Part shown: positions 19,920 to 33,789 of the stretch, piece by piece
Layout: each line of letters begins with the position of its first letter
Position numbering within the stretch: position 1 is the first letter of the stretch
DNA from: Persicaria tinctoria
Lineage: Eukaryota; Streptophyta; Magnoliopsida; Caryophyllales; Polygonaceae
Assembly (NCBI GenBank): GCA_037127255.1
Contig: JBANSL010000009.1
Location: 14,435,975-14,499,974, forward strand
DNA length: 64,000 nucleotides
Reading direction: 5' to 3'
Program-made: the position numbers and the translations under genes
Notes under the pieces: model-generated
Told to the model about the DNA's origin: nothing
What the model saw: only the letters and a program-made list of their open reading frames with translations
Database searches by the model: none

Positions 19920-22900
19920 TGTAACGACCCGGAATTATGATTCAAGAGTTACGTTTCGAGGGATGAAACCCCTCGTTGGGATCTTGCGCCCCGAGTACAG
20001 GTTGAAGGTTTGAAACCAAAGATTTGTAGTTTAAAGTGAGATTTTGCACCCAAATCCGGAAGGTCCGTTCGAGACCCTGGGGTAAACCCCTGTACCTGTC
20101 CTAAGTGTACAACGCGGGAAATCCTTTATCATGCAAAGGGCATAAGTTCAGAAAATGATACAACCAGTGCCACGACAAAGCCGGGTCAAAATAGAGTATA
20201 AGTAGGGAGAAATTCCAAAAGCATGAATCTGGTGAAGTCGGGTTTCAAACACTCACTCTCCGCCATATGAATAGACCCCGTCATAGCAACACAAAATCAA
20301 GCAGTGTATCGGGTACTTGAACCTATACCACCAAGTCAGGCCAAGAGTCCGCCCGCGGGACCTCTAACCGCGCTGAGGACATATAATACGCATATACCTT
20401 GAATAAAGGATGCCTTCATGCAGTACTGGAATATTAACCACACTATCATGTTCCTAATTCATATGTGTAGAATATTAAGTAAGGCCTTAACAAAGAAACC
20501 CAAGTGGTATATCCCTCTTCTACCCCCTTCCCCCCCCCCCCCCCCTTCCACGTAGGGTGGAGACTTATATCCCTCTTCTACCCCCTTCCCCCCCCCCCTT
20601 CCATGTAGGGTGGAGACTGGCCAGTTCGATTCTATAGCATCTCAAATCTCATCATCATATCGTGGATCTTGCGAGAAGAAAATAATAATGATGATAATAG
20701 TAAAGGTGTTCCAATGACCCGAATAACTCAAGACGAACCCGATGGGACTAGGTTGTCCTATGACCATAGCAAGGACTCTAAGACTCACAGATAAAGGCCG
20801 TTCTGTATTCAAACGCATACAAAATAAGAATGCTCATTCGTAATTGCAATTCCTAAGCATGATACTACATGACATGCTTTTATGCATATGTAGCACCTAC
20901 ATACTATATGACACATCAGGCAGGAGGTACTGGTTACTGAGTAAGCCCCGGAGGACTTACCTGGCTAGCAGATCGGCAACAGAAGAATCCAGCACACAGT
21001 AGTCACAATCACAGAGTATCACCTAGTACATAATGGAATACACATAAGTCTAAATCCAATTATTAAGCACTCAAGCACACCTCAATCAATAGAACAAGTA
21101 ACATATTATGAAAGTCATTTCATCGCATCATCCGCTCCTCAAGACCACATCGTTCTCCATAAATCATCAATCAATTCCGCATGTCCATATACATCATTTC
21201 AGTATATACCTCAACGGTTCATCAAAATCATAAGACATAATTTGTGTGATATAAAATCCTACTAGATCGTCATAATTATCCAACATTTAATCTCATATAA
21301 TAATTCACCACAAGTCATGCTATTAGTCATACATATCATACTGTTAGTCAAACGATCATATTATCATGCTAGTTAGTCATCGAATAAGTCTTATTCCCAA
21401 GTTAATTTCAAAGCCGTTTCAAATCCCACTTAAATAGTTAAGTATTCTGACCCTTGAAAATACTCGCCAAATTCCCCTTTAAATTTATTTATTAAATTAC
21501 TTTCCAACCTTGAAATTCTTTTCCAAATTCTTTATAAATCTTTAAGTCCCAATAATAAATTTTAAATCTCAAATAGTATTACATGATATTTTAAATACTA
21601 TTTATTTAACACTTTTATAAATTATTTCCAAATTCCCTAAAATCCCGATCATTTTTGTTTAATAAATCAACCCTTATAATTCTCCCAAAATATAATAATT
21701 TGTCTTTTAAATCCCCAAATACTATTATAATATACTTTAATTACCGTTAATTAGTTAAATAATAAACGGATAACCCGAACTGAACTGAACAATACCCGCT
21801 AATTAATCCTAACCCGGTTATAACGAGTAAATATATACTACCTCCCTCCAAAAATATATGGGCTTTACTATTCACGCACGCTTGTTTAAGGAGCTAAAAA
21901 CTATATAAAATATTATCTTTTTTATTAATTTTTTTTAATAATTACAAACTTATTGATTAAAAAAACGTGCATGAATAGTAAAAGCCCATGTATATTTGGA
22001 CGGAGGGAGTATAAGTTAGTGAGAAGGGGCCCACAAGTGCCAAGTTGGACGTCTTCTTCCTGAATTCAAAATGGACTCCGCCCGCGGCCGCGCCATGGCT
22101 CAGCTCCTGCCGGCTTCGTCTCTCGTGCTCGCGCTTACCGCTGCTTGACTTCATACCCGACTGCTCGAGCACTCAGTCTCCCACGCTCAGCTATCCTCTC
22201 CTCGGCTCACCCGCGCTCGTCTGCTCGTGCTGCCTCACCTCGCTTCCGCTGCGCCTCGCCTCACTCGACACCAATTCGAGCTCGACGAAGCTCTCGCCGG
22301 GGCTCTTGAGCCCACTCGACTCTCCACACTCAGCTCACACACGCTCACACTCGCCCATAACCCGGTTCCAATTAGAAATCGATTATAAACAAGGGAAGGA
22401 AAAGGCGGAACTTACCGAGGAAGGTCGCAATGGCTCGTCGGATCTGCGTCGGACGGGAATGAGTACGATGGTAGAGCTTGAGGATGGTTTTGATCAGAAA
22501 CGAAGGAGAACGGATTACCAGAACCTTACTCGCACTCAACAAGGCATGTGGTGCTTCGATGGCTCGCCGGTGGCTCCGATGGTCCCTGGGCGGCTCTTGG
22601 GTGGCATTGGGCGGCTCAAGATGCTGTTGGTGACTATGAGGATGGGTCGAGGGCTGCCGATGGTCCTTGGGTGGAAGAAGAACGAAGGAGGAAGAGGTGG
22701 GCTTGGTTTGCTTCTTGCGGCAAAACAGGGGAACGAAGAGCTTCGGTGGTGGTGCTATGAGCTCTCGACCGATCGTTGGCTTCGTCGGACGTCAGCCTCG
22801 CGATGAGGAGGTGGTGCTACTGGTGTCGATGGGTAGTGGTGATGAAGAGAAACGGTGATGGTGTTGACGGTGAGCACGAGAAGATGAAGGAGGGAGCGGT

Positions 22901-23314
22901 AGATGGTGAGCAGAAGATGGTGATGGAGAATGACAGTGATGGGGAGGGATGGTGAATGAGACGTCTGTGTGTTGCATCAATATAGGAGAGGGGTGGGTAT
23001 GGTAGGGGAAGAGGGAAGGTAAGGTAGTAAGGGGTGGGTATGGTAGGAGAATAACAGGGATGGGGAGGGATGCTGAATTAGTTCACGAATGTTAGTTTCT
23101 CCAAATCCCTCTCTCAATCAATTAGATTTTTAAAAATTGACAAGGATATCGCCATCTGATAATTATTTTCAATTTTCGAGGTAAAAGGACAGAAATCGTT
23201 CGTCAAATTTTATATTACGGTCGGAATCCGCTAAACGAGCTTTTAATTTGATTTAAATTCATTTTTAATTTCCTTTTTTCGAAAAATTAGGATTTGAAAA
23301 TCCGAGCCTTTACA
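19920..23314 (-). repeat. 3' LTR of element C
   Basis: Plus strand TGTAACGACC to GAGCCTTTACA, 3,395 bp including a 172-bp MITE. The stretch 22040-22860 is GC-rich (CTCG and GGTGGTG words) and holds a 253-codon plus-strand open frame (22045-22806), antisense to the element, with no recognisable domain; I leave it out as a gene. On the sense strand a donor-like CCTCGGTAAG lies at 22411-22420 and AGGTAAGT at 20955-20962. Confidence 0.9.
21838..22009. mobile_element. Stowaway-like MITE (172 bp), TA target duplication
   Basis: Terminal inverted repeats begin CTACCTCCCTCC on one side and CTCCCTCCGTCC on the other, and extend through ATGGGCTTTTACTATTCA. TA flanks both sides. The C 5' LTR at about 31090-31105 shows the empty site. 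Confidence 0.9.
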
Positions 23315-26300
23315 TCATCCACCTCTAAAAACAAGTCTTGTCCCCGAGACTAAAATCATTTTAAAATAGGGGATGAAGTTTGAAATTGGTGAGGCCAAGG
23401 ATCATGTCATTGATCCAGTAAGTATCTCATAAGTGCCCATATGAGATCCTCACAGTACCATTGTCGTGATCATAATATCCCCAATAGACCGTAGAAAGAA
23501 TGTGATATGGGTCCCTACCACATCCTTACTCCGACTCCTCGGTCATATCATAACTCAAAACATCACAACGTCCTCTTTAAAACACCATTCAAAACTTCAA
23601 GTTCGGCATTAGTCAAAAGCATTCCTAACCTCTCCATTCATCATACCATCCACTTCTAAAGGCTAATCCCATATTCTCTTCCTAGGTTCTAAGACAGAAT
23701 CAAGGTTCAACAGTTCAATTTCTATCATTTCCATCATTAAGCATCATGTATATATATCGAATAACAATAGCACCTCACGTCTAATAGCATAACATAATCA
23801 CCTCAAGAATAGCCACATAGCATAGCATATCTAGCATCGTATCATATATGGTAGAATTTATCACATCATCTTACGGAAGTTACACACCATATCAATCAGA
23901 TAAGCACGTTATATCAATCAGATAAGTACATCATACTCATTCTAACTACCAAGTGTCATCGCATTAGAGGCAAACAACTGCTTCCGTACAGTAGCATTCC
24001 ATCGAGTTCAAGGATAACTATGTTAGTACTAACAGTTCCCTATTGTCAACGGCAACACATCAGAGAATCAACATCGTCTATAGCATAGAATTCGCACAAC
24101 ATTCGACCCCAAGTAAAGTATACACTAGATCATTATCTCAGGAGAATCTGCCTTACACTACCAATCATGACGAGACACGACCACTACTCACCATCCCTTG
24201 CACTAAGATCAACTTCACCGAGGTCTACCAACTAAATCCACTACCAGTTCTAGGCACCATTGTATCATGCTCACATACAACCCTTCTAGCCTCATATCTA
24301 TTCGCAATCAAGGTCCAATACCCAAATCAACTACAAGGTATCCCAACTCCTATGCCATCAAGCCATCTAAGAGCCAATCCACTTCGACATCCCGATCTCA
24401 AATCCTACCTTCCACTCGACTATTTAAAACAATCTTTCGGAGTTCCCAAATCACAAAATTCCCTCATTTCGACAAGCTGAACAACTCAATCTACTACCAA
24501 GACTCCATATATAACACGTCCTTGACCTAGGGGTCCTCTATCAATCCCATATTTACCCTCTAATAGAAAATTCCGACCCATTCTAGATCCTCTTCCTGGC
24601 ATACTCTACCTAGACTAGTTCCCTCAACTCCACATGTTTCCCCAAATTGCCTCAGATCACGCTTCCTTAAACTTCGAAATCTCTACCACTTAAACCCTTA
24701 TGTACCGATCATCATTTTCACTGAATTCCTATGACATCCTCATCCGAATTTCCTAAGCACCGCAACTTCACCAACCTTTAAAAATCTCTCTAGCGTCCTC
24801 AATACCTTCTACTTTGCCTAGTTCCCAAATCCAAGCGCATAATCTCTCTATCTCAACCTTAAACCCACAGTCTTACTAGGAATCTCAACTACATCATTGC
24901 ATAGCTACCAACCTTTCCTCGAAGATTCATCTCACATCCTCAATTACCTCAATAGCCACAATGACCTCCACTCATAAATCCCGATTCATTCCCTATGCCA
25001 AAATCCTCCAACAACGCATCTAGAGATCCTTCACTCATAAATTCCCCAAGCATTACCAATCCTATCTAAACAACCCCCAAATACTCATCACAAAAACAAC
25101 CCTGATATGAACAACCTAATATCCCCGATCGATAATTTCCTAAGCAACCTCATACTACTTTTCCTAGGAAATTCCTCAACCTCATCCCTTACCGAAATCG
25201 CCCCTACTCCCAGCACACATCATCTAGTCCCAAATTCTACGATTCCTCAGACATTCCTTAATCGATCATCCTCGACACCGCCCACGATCCGCTCATAGAC
25301 TATCTAGACACCTTCCTTAGCACACCAATCCGTCTCACAACACCTCCTCTCAAGAATCCCCCGATCAACTCCTAGCTCGCCCATCCACCTCTAGAACTAT
25401 CCTAACTACCTCTACCCACACCCAATCTCAAGATCACCCTAATGAAACTAGTCTAGACCTCATTCAACCACACTCTTATACTACCCGCACACACTATGAT
25501 ACGTTTGGAATCCCTGATCCTTCGCCTGTGGGCTCAAGATCAAGAACACCCAACTGTTAATGGACCGATCTTGCAATTATCCTTGATATCCTTGATGTTG
25601 AACAAGTGTCTTGAAGGTAAGAAAGGTGTGGGAATGGCGGAAGCAAAACAAGAACACAAGCAACAACACAAAGAGCGCAATTGTAACACTCCTAGAAAAG
25701 CCGCGGGCGCGGCCAAGGGAGCCGCGGGCGCGGCCCTTGCAATTAGGAAGTAAATCTATGAGAGATCTACAGATATTAAATCTTTCCTAAGATAAGTAAA
25801 ACTAACTAAGGGAGATCTAAAGATATTAAATCTTTCCTAAGATAAGTAAAACTAACTAAGGATAGAAAATTAACAACTTGGTAGAAAAGGAATTACATAG
25901 ATGATATATTTTCCTTCCACCTTATTATTTCCTAATTGCATAAAATAAATATATTTAATTAATTAAAATTCGAAATTAATTAAATAGATAAATGGAAATT
26001 CGTCCAAACAGTGACAACTGCAAAGATGATGAATTTCGGTCATTCTCGAGGTCGATTCTTGAGAAACCTTAAACATCAAAGTTGTAGATCTTTTCGTCCT
26101 CGATCCAACAAGGTATAGCACGACCCCATCCGATAAATATGGACTCCGAACGATCTGTTTTATTGAGACGTCGAAAAGCTGTCAACCCATTAAGAACGAA
26201 CCCAAACTTGGACATTAGCTCACCTTGCTCCTTTGGGCCTTATTTCATGGTGGAGCTTTCTTCTTCCTTTTTAGGAGGACATCCTTTGCCATTAATGGCC

Positions 26301-28954
26301 CTCGAATCGGTATTGAGAGCTCGCCTGGATCAATATCATTTTTTGAGCCACAGAAGGTCATCTTGATCCACATCACACTACCTGCCTAGACTATCACTTT
26401 TCACTAGGACACTCCCCCCCCCCCCCTCAAAATCTCGACATACTAGCCCCACTTCTCACATAAGACCTACCTATAAGCTTATATATACTCACGGACCACT
26501 ATATTCGACACAACCCAACTCACTCGGCTCTACCCAAGCTAACACATCCTTTATGCACCCCATCTCACACGAGCAATGACCCAATCCGAAGACCTTAATC
26601 CACCTACCACTTTCCAACCCGTCTCACCGAAGAATCTCATGACTCAAGCTCAAGAAGAAAGCACTCCCATACATATAAGTATAACCCATAACCTACTCAT
26701 CAGCAAGTCAGTATACCAAGCACTAAGGCACATCGTCATATAAACAAGTTAGTCAGGCAATCATTGCTACCAATTCAGCACATCCGTCATCACACATTCA
26801 ATTATGTCAGTTCTAGGCCTATCACAAAACATCAATTCCGAATAGTAGAAGAATCCACGATTCGAATTAAGAACATCCTTCTTTGAGTCATCTAAGAGAA
26901 TCACATACGCGGCTACCATCTTTCAAATGTTTTCGTCCTTTGTATACTTTTGGCGACGCCAGTCCTATGGTCTATGGGTCATGGACACATCACACTTTCG
27001 TTGCGCCGCTATGGTGCCACTTGGTCGTCGGTCCTTTCTTGCATGTCGGCGCTCATCGAAGGATTGCAAGGGTTAGAAGTTACGGAGATATGGGAGAGAC
27101 AAGGGCGGACGACATATCTTCCCTAAGAGTTCAGGCATGGACCAGGACTTGAGACGACGAGACCAAGGAGAAGATCCTAACCCAAGAGTTACAACGAAGC
27201 CCTTATAATTGTGGCATGCAAGCACATGAAAATCAAGAGATATCATCACATTATTTCACACTAGTATGCACCTATCTCAAGGGATATCGATTTCTGCATT
27301 CATAACATGTTCATATAATCATCTTTATGTGTGTGCAGAACAAGCTAGGAACCTATCAGTTCATTCACCAATCATGCTTGACAGACTAAGAACATGTATG
27401 CACAGACTGACATGGACATATATGGCATAAGTTATGCAAGACCTAACAAACATCACAGGATATCATATGCACGACTTATCACTCAATTTAGATACACAGA
27501 TAGGCAAGTCATAATATTGCGAGATTGAGACAAGCATGTTAAGATGCACCCTAAAAATCATGCTAAGGGTATGGTCAGTTCATGCAGGGTTGGTATAGCA
27601 ACTATCTCATCACATACATCCATATTCGCATAGTAAGACTAAGACGTCACACAATCATATGAGGGCTTATAACTGGGAGGTATATATCCTACATGATACT
27701 AGCAATACTTATTAAACATGTACACAATCATGAGGTCCAATGAGGTTCATCTGGCATGCTAAGTCATCCAATTCACGTTTTAACATACAACGAGAGTTGA
27801 CCACACTATCATGGACCTAGTTCATAGGGAGACGGTAATCATGGGGTTTCAATACATACGGCACATACATCTACTCATAAGTGCAACCATGCAAGGTACC
27901 AGGCAAGTCATGCTGAATTATACCAATATACAATTTCATGAAATCACAAGGAGGCTATCATTATAACTTGATAGAATTCTCTAAGGATAATCACCGACTC
28001 ACCACCGCGTTTTCCCGTGGGACGCTAGTATGACTCGCTGGACACAAGGACATTCACGCCGTTTTCGAGAGGTGAGGGTAGAACTCGTGTTTGGACTCTT
28101 GTGGCAAGAACACATGGTTAGCCATTACGAGGATCGAAAGGGATGACTCCATAAGACAACTCACTTCTATCTCGAAACAATTTAAATCCCCACTCCCACT
28201 AACATACTCAGGTAACCCTCACATCTAACACGGTTTTCGAAGGTATTTAGTTGACCAACCCAAATTTCCCGTGAAAGACCCCAACCACAGGTACGAGACT
28301 CAATAGAAGCATCGATGGTGGGATACGAAACAAGACTCTAAATAGGGGGAGCAGATGCTTCTCGACCCTTGCTAACATGCCTAGATGTTTTGGTGGGGCG
28401 GATGACAGAGTCAGAACCATCAGGGGGTTTGAATTATGAAAGGGCTATTTCGACAAGACAGGAATTCTGATTACATAAGAACAAGGTTTTCTCCCACTAT
28501 CCCGTTTGCACAATTATTCAACACATGATTCAAGTCAAGGCATACTGATTAGTTCGCTATCTTAAGCACAATAGAGCACTCATCACAGAAGCAATCAACA
28601 AGATTAATATGATCCTCTTCGAGGAGGATCGCCCTCGGGCCCAATTGCATATATGTATATATATAAACATAAGCATAGAGACGATATATGCCATCCTTCG
28701 AGGGACAGCTAACCGGAGGGGCAAAACCTCACAGCCTTTTAACTCAACACTCAACCTCTGTGGTGTTCCTTGGAGTCTTCTAGGCCCATCTGTAAATACA
28801 AGCTAGTATTTTGCCTACCGCTCCCCGAATCCTACATCCGTAAGTCCAATTAAATTCATTTTGCCCTTTATAAAATATTTTTCAAAACTATTTAAAAACA
28901 TTGGGCGATTTTCAAAACCTCTTCAACCTATTGTACTCGGATTGCAAAACCTCA
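23315..28954 (-). other. Internal region of element C, noncoding
   Basis: No protease, RT, integrase or zinc-knuckle motif in any frame; open frames do not exceed 145 codons. The sequence is collinear with the internal region of A (36832-41912) apart from indels, so it is a family-specific noncoding body and not random filler. The solo LTR at 25497-26375 is inserted in it. The shared leader occupies about 28600-28954. Confidence 0.8.
25497..26375. mobile_element. Solo LTR (879 bp) with target duplication CACTA
   Basis: Starts TGATACGTTTGG, ends GATCCACATCA, and is flanked by CACTA at 25492-25496 and 26376-26380. Element A is uninterrupted at the homologous spot (about 39285-39300). It contains two GC-rich copies of CCGCGGGCGCGGCC (about 25700-25737) and a 44-bp direct repeat (about 25765-25860). 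Family not recognised; size and TG...CA ends fit a copia-type LTR. Confidence 0.85.
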
Positions 28955-28966
28955 GCTCTGATACCA
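28955..28966 (-). promoter_or_regulatory. Primer-binding site, initiator tRNA-Met type (element C)
   Basis: Minus strand TGGTATCAGAGC, intact, four bases inside the 5' LTR. Confidence 0.95.
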
Positions 28967-28970
28967 CCTT

Positions 28971-31557
28971 TGTAACAGCCTGGAATTATTACTCCCAAGG
29001 TACGTTTCGAGGGATGAAACCCCTCGTTGGGATCTTGTGCCCCGAGTACAGGTTGAAGGGTTGAAACCGAAGATTTGTAGTTTAAAGTGGGATTTTGCAC
29101 CCAAATCCGGAAGGTCCGTTGGAGGCCCCGCGGTAAACCCCTATACCTGTCCTATGTCTACAACACGGGAAATCCTTTATCATGCAAAGGCCATAAGTTC
29201 ATAAAATGATACAACCAGTGCCACGGCAGAGGCGGGTCAAAACAGAGTATAAGTAGGGAGGAATTCCAAAAGCATGAATCTAGAGAAGTCAGGTTTCAAA
29301 CACTCACTCTCCTCCATATGAATAGACCCCGTCATAACAACACAAAATCAAGCAGTGTATGAGGTACCCGAAACTATACCACCAACTCAGGCCAAGAGTC
29401 CGCCCGCGGGTCCTCTGACCGCACTGAGGACATATAATACGCCTATACCTAGAATAAAGGATGCCTTCATGCAGTACTGGAATATTAACCACACTATCAT
29501 GTTCCTAATTCATATTTGCAGAATGATAAGTAAGGTCTTAACAAAGAATACCAAGTGGTATATCTCTCTTCTACCACCACCCCCCTTCTAGGTTGGGTGA
29601 AGACTGGCCAGTTCGATTCTACAGCATCTCAAATCTCATCATCATATCGTGGATCTTGCGAGAAGAAAATAATAATGCTCATAATAGTAAAGGTGTTCCA
29701 ACGACTCAATTAACTCTGGACGAACCCGATGGGACTAGGTTGTCCTATGACCATAGCAAGGACTCTAGGACTCACAGATAACGACCGTTCTGTATTCAAA
29801 CGCATACAAAATAAGAATGCTCATTCGTAAGTGAAATTTCTAAGCATGATACTACATGACATGCTTTTATGCATATGCAGCACCTACATACTATATGACA
29901 CATCAGGCAGGAGGTACTGGTTACTGAGTAAGCCCCGGAGGACTTACCTGGCTAGCAGATCGGCAACAGAACAATCCAGCACACAATAGTCACAATCACA
30001 AAGTATCACCTAGTACATAATTGAATATACATAAGTCTACATCCAACTATTAAGCATTTAAGCACACCTCAATCAATAGAACAAGTAACACGTTATGGAA
30101 GTCATTTTATCGAATCATCCGCTCCTCAAAACCACATCATTCTCCATAAATCATTCGACCAATTCTGCATGTTCATATACATCATTTCCGCATATACCTC
30201 AACGGTTCATCAAAATCATAAGACATAATTTGTGTGATATAAAATCCTACTAGATCGTCATAATTATCCAACATTTATTCTCATATAATAATTCACCACA
30301 AGTCATGCTATTAGTTATACATATCATACTGTTAGTCAAACGATCATATTATCATGCTAGTTAGTCATCGAATAAGTCTTATTCCCAAGTTAGTTTCAAA
30401 ACCGTTTCAAATCCCAATTAAATAGTTAAGTATTCCGACCCTTGAAAATACTCCCCAAATTCCCTTTTAAATTTATTTATTAGCTACTCCCTTCGTCCAA
30501 CAATACATGGGTTTTTAGAGGTAAAATTTTGTCCAACAATAGATGGTCTTTTATGTTTTCTAGGTAGGAAGTTATAATGATTTGTATTGGTTTGTGTGAT
30601 GTTGACTTTTTAAAATAATTTGATTGGTTAAAATGTGTAGTGGATGTTAAAAAATACTGTAATAAAATTTATGTAAAAGTTAGTGTAATGATGATGTTTT
30701 TTTAAAAGTAAAGTATTTTATTAAAACTTGTGCAAAATGCTAAAAGGCCATGTATTTTAGGACGGAGGGAGTATTACTTTTCAACCTTGAAATTCTTTAT
30801 AAATCTTTAAGTCCCAATAATATATTTTAAATCTCAAATAGTATTACATGATATTTTAAATACCATTTATTTAACACTTTTATAAATTATTTTCAAATCC
30901 CCTAAAATCCTGATCATTTTTATTTAATAAATCAACCCTTATAATTCTCCCAAAATATAATAATTTGTCTTTTAAATCCTCAAATACTATTATAATATAC
31001 TTTAATTACCGTTAATTAGTTAAATATTAAACGGATAACCCGAACCGAACCAAACCCACTAATTAATCCCAACCCGGTTATAACGAGTAAATATATATAT
31101 AAGTTAGTGAGAAGGGGCCCACAAGTGCCAAGCTGGTTGTCTTCTTCCTGGATTCAAAATGGACTCCGCCCGCGGCCGCGCCATGGCTCAGCTCCCGCCG
31201 GCTTCATCTCTGGTGCTCGCACTTGCCAATGCTCGACTTCGTACCCCACTGCTCGAGCACTCAGCCTCCCACACTCAGCTACCCTCGCCTCGGCTCACCC
31301 GCGCTCGTCTGCTCGTGCTACCTCACCTCGCTTACGCTGTGCCTCGCCTCGCTCGACGCCAATTCGAGCTCGCCGGAGCTCTCGCCGGGGCTCTCGAGCC
31401 CACTCGACTCTCCACACTCAGCACACACTCGCCCATAACCCGGTTCCAATTAGAAATCGATTAGAAACAACGGAAGGAAAAGGCGGAACTCACCGAGGAA
31501 GGTCGTGACTTCGGAGCTCTCGATCGGAGGTTTAGGTCTCGTCGGAGGCTCGCAATG
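28971..31557 (-). repeat. 5' LTR of element C, first part
   Basis: Begins TGTAACAGCC and is collinear with 19920 onward; interrupted at 31557 by element B and resumed at 51644. Contains a MITE at 30487-30771 that the 3' LTR lacks. The sense-strand donor-like AGGTAAGT is at 29942-29949 and CTCGGTGAG at about 31489-31497. Confidence 0.9.
30487..30771. mobile_element. Stowaway-like MITE (285 bp), TA target duplication
   Basis: Ends CTCCCTTCGTCC and, inverted, CTCCCTCCGTCC, flanked by TA at 30485-30486 and 30772-30773. The 3' LTR of C and the LTRs of A lack it at the homologous TTTATTTATTAGATTACT site. Noncoding. Confidence 0.9.
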
Positions 31558-33510
31558 TGTTGATAGGAGGAAATCGAGAATGCAAATTGAAATATAAATA
31601 AAGTACAACAAACCAAATTTCGTCCCTTGCAAATAATTACAAGACTTCCTCCCGATGCAGTAGTGGGAAGTCAGGATCGATCCACGAGGAAGTGTGTCAG
31701 CGGATCCTAGGCAGCAGAAAATCTCACAGAAGTCGACAACAGGGGCTAGATCTCGACTAGGGTAAGTTGACAGGAGATCAGGCAAGTCGAACAGCGCAGT
31801 AGTCACAGGCACTGGTGGTCGATCTCGACAAAGGGCCTACTCGAGATCGAGTAGAGTCTTGGTCGACGTCGGTTTGTCTTGTCGAGCACCTGCACACAGA
31901 AGCTACAACGACCTTGGTCGAATATCAGTAGTCGAGATCGAGTAGTGCTAGTCGATCTCGAGTAAAACAGAGAATAAAAACGAAGTAAAGTAAATGCAAT
32001 TTCTTTGGGATTTCGAACTAAACTGTATGTAAAAGACTTCCAAGATTGGGGTTTGCAACAACGATAACCAAGCATGCATAAGGCATAGATAAAACAGATA
32101 ATCATGTGAATTGCATCAAAGGACAAGCTTTCGCCTTTTCCAACAATTAGACAACTCTTTCAAGAAACCCTAATTGTCTCTACCGATTTTATGTTTACAA
32201 TCCAAGTTGTTAGCATGGACCTCCATTAGGTGGGTAATAAACACATAAACAAGTAGTAGATGCTCAAAACATGATAAAGGTCGGATCTTTACCTCAAACA
32301 CGCATGGCTATTGTCGGGCTCGCCCCAACCCTAGAAGTGGGTGGACTACTCGCGCTTCATTGCAACCTCAAACATCTTTGATTGAAAGGAAATAACAACT
32401 TGCATTAAACTAAATTCAAAGACTTTACAATCCCGGCGATCCAACTCTTGTTGAACGCCAAAACCTTAAAACCTTCGTACACCTAAAACTTCTCTTTGGA
32501 ACTACTTGTCTCTGACTGGAATTGAATGCTTAGAAATCAGCCCCATGGGCTGTATTTATAGGCCTCTAAACCTTGCTATTCAAGGATAGAAATCTTTATC
32601 TATATCTAAAACTATATCTAAAACATAAAGATAAATAAAAGCAAAAAAGGAATTAAATCTAAAATAGGGAAATATATCTAAAGTGTCTCAAGTGGATAAA
32701 TCTTCTTCTTCCATGATGTATCTTGATAGATCGGATAGAATCGGCATACTTCGAGCCCAAGGAACCCCACACCGAGTAGAACTGCATCAACGTGTTACGC
32801 GACTTCTGGAACCTTTGTCGATCTCGAGTAGAGCTTACTCGATCTCGAGTAGAATTATGGTCGACTGGGCTTGGCTCGGTGTCTCGGGTTGCTGGTCCTC
32901 GACAGACTCGGACTTGGTTCATGGGCTTCGTCGATCTCGAGTACCCTTACTCGACATCGAGTAAGGATGGCTCGTCGACTATAGTGGCTTGGGCTGGTCG
33001 GACAAGTTTTCTCGATGTGCTCGGTCATGGCTCCTCGGCTTTGTCGACCTCGAGTACCTCTTGTCGACATCGAGTAAGGATGTCTGAGCATGGTCGGGTA
33101 GTCTCTCCTCGGCATCCTCTAGAGGCCTTCTCGACTCCTGGTTGTTTGTGCAGCTTTGTCGACATCGAGTAATGGCACTCGATCTCGAGTAGGTTGCTGG
33201 AGCTGGGTTGTTCGTCTTCGGCTTCTCGACATGATCCTCCTCGATCCTGGAAGGTATCTAGACATGGCTTGTCGAGATAGACTAAGGCTTGTCGATGTCT
33301 AGTAGCTTTGAGCTCCGGTTCTTGCTTCTTGATTTTCTCTCGAAATGGTTCCATATTCTGCAATATTAAACAGAAACTTATGTAGATCTCCATTTTTGAC
33401 AAATAAGCATATACTACATAAATCCGACATATTCCCAACCCGAAATATGCCAAATTTAAAGAATATGGAACTAAAATATGCATAAAATCATGGCTACTTT
33501 GGAGACATCA
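31558..33510 (-). repeat. 3' LTR of element B
   Basis: 1,953 bp. Carries many copies of the palindromic word family TCGAnnTCGAGTA, near 31820-31965 and 32815-33310, usually in pairs 10-20 bases apart. Open frames in it are arginine/serine-rich by-products of this word. Confidence 0.9.
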
Positions 33511-33784
33511 AATCACCCCATACTTAGACTTGCTTGTCCTCAAGCAATAACCAAACAATAACCAAGACCTACAACACATCCTTCAAGTCTTCGCCTTTGT
33601 CAAAAGCAACATCTCAAGTAGTAGCAATGTAAGACAAGTGATTTTAACGTCATCACACATATATGAGCGATCCATAGGCATAAGCAATATAAATCCAACC
33701 TCACAGGTATAATGTGTTTACACTCAACTCTTAATGTGTTTAGGCTATGTAGATCATCTGTCAACTCGATTCTATATACAGCCT
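33511..33784 (-). other. 3' end of the element B internal region with polypurine tract
   Basis: On the minus strand the LTR is preceded by AAGTATGGGGTGATT, a polypurine tract of the kind found in Athila elements. No coding content. Element A is inserted at 33790 after the target CATAA. Confidence 0.75.
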
Positions 33785-33789
33785 CATAA

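Larger units (their letters stand above)
16757..21459. repeat. Right copy of the duplicated block
   Basis: Collinear with 4086-8690, with an offset of 12,671 bases at the left edge and 12,769 at the right. The growth comes from small indels, including a second copy of a poly-C-containing segment of about 55 bases at 20520-20600. On the left it continues smoothly from 16756; on the right it continues as the intact LTR of element C. Confidence 0.9.

Noticed and set aside
22045..22806. 253-codon plus-strand open frame
   Set aside because: Lies in the GC-rich part of the C 3' LTR, antisense to the element, with low-complexity composition; the frame is not kept in the 5' LTR copy.
26883..27152. 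Possible captured host gene fragment in the C interior
   Set aside because: 89 codons without a domain; the frame is not preserved in the homologous part of A.
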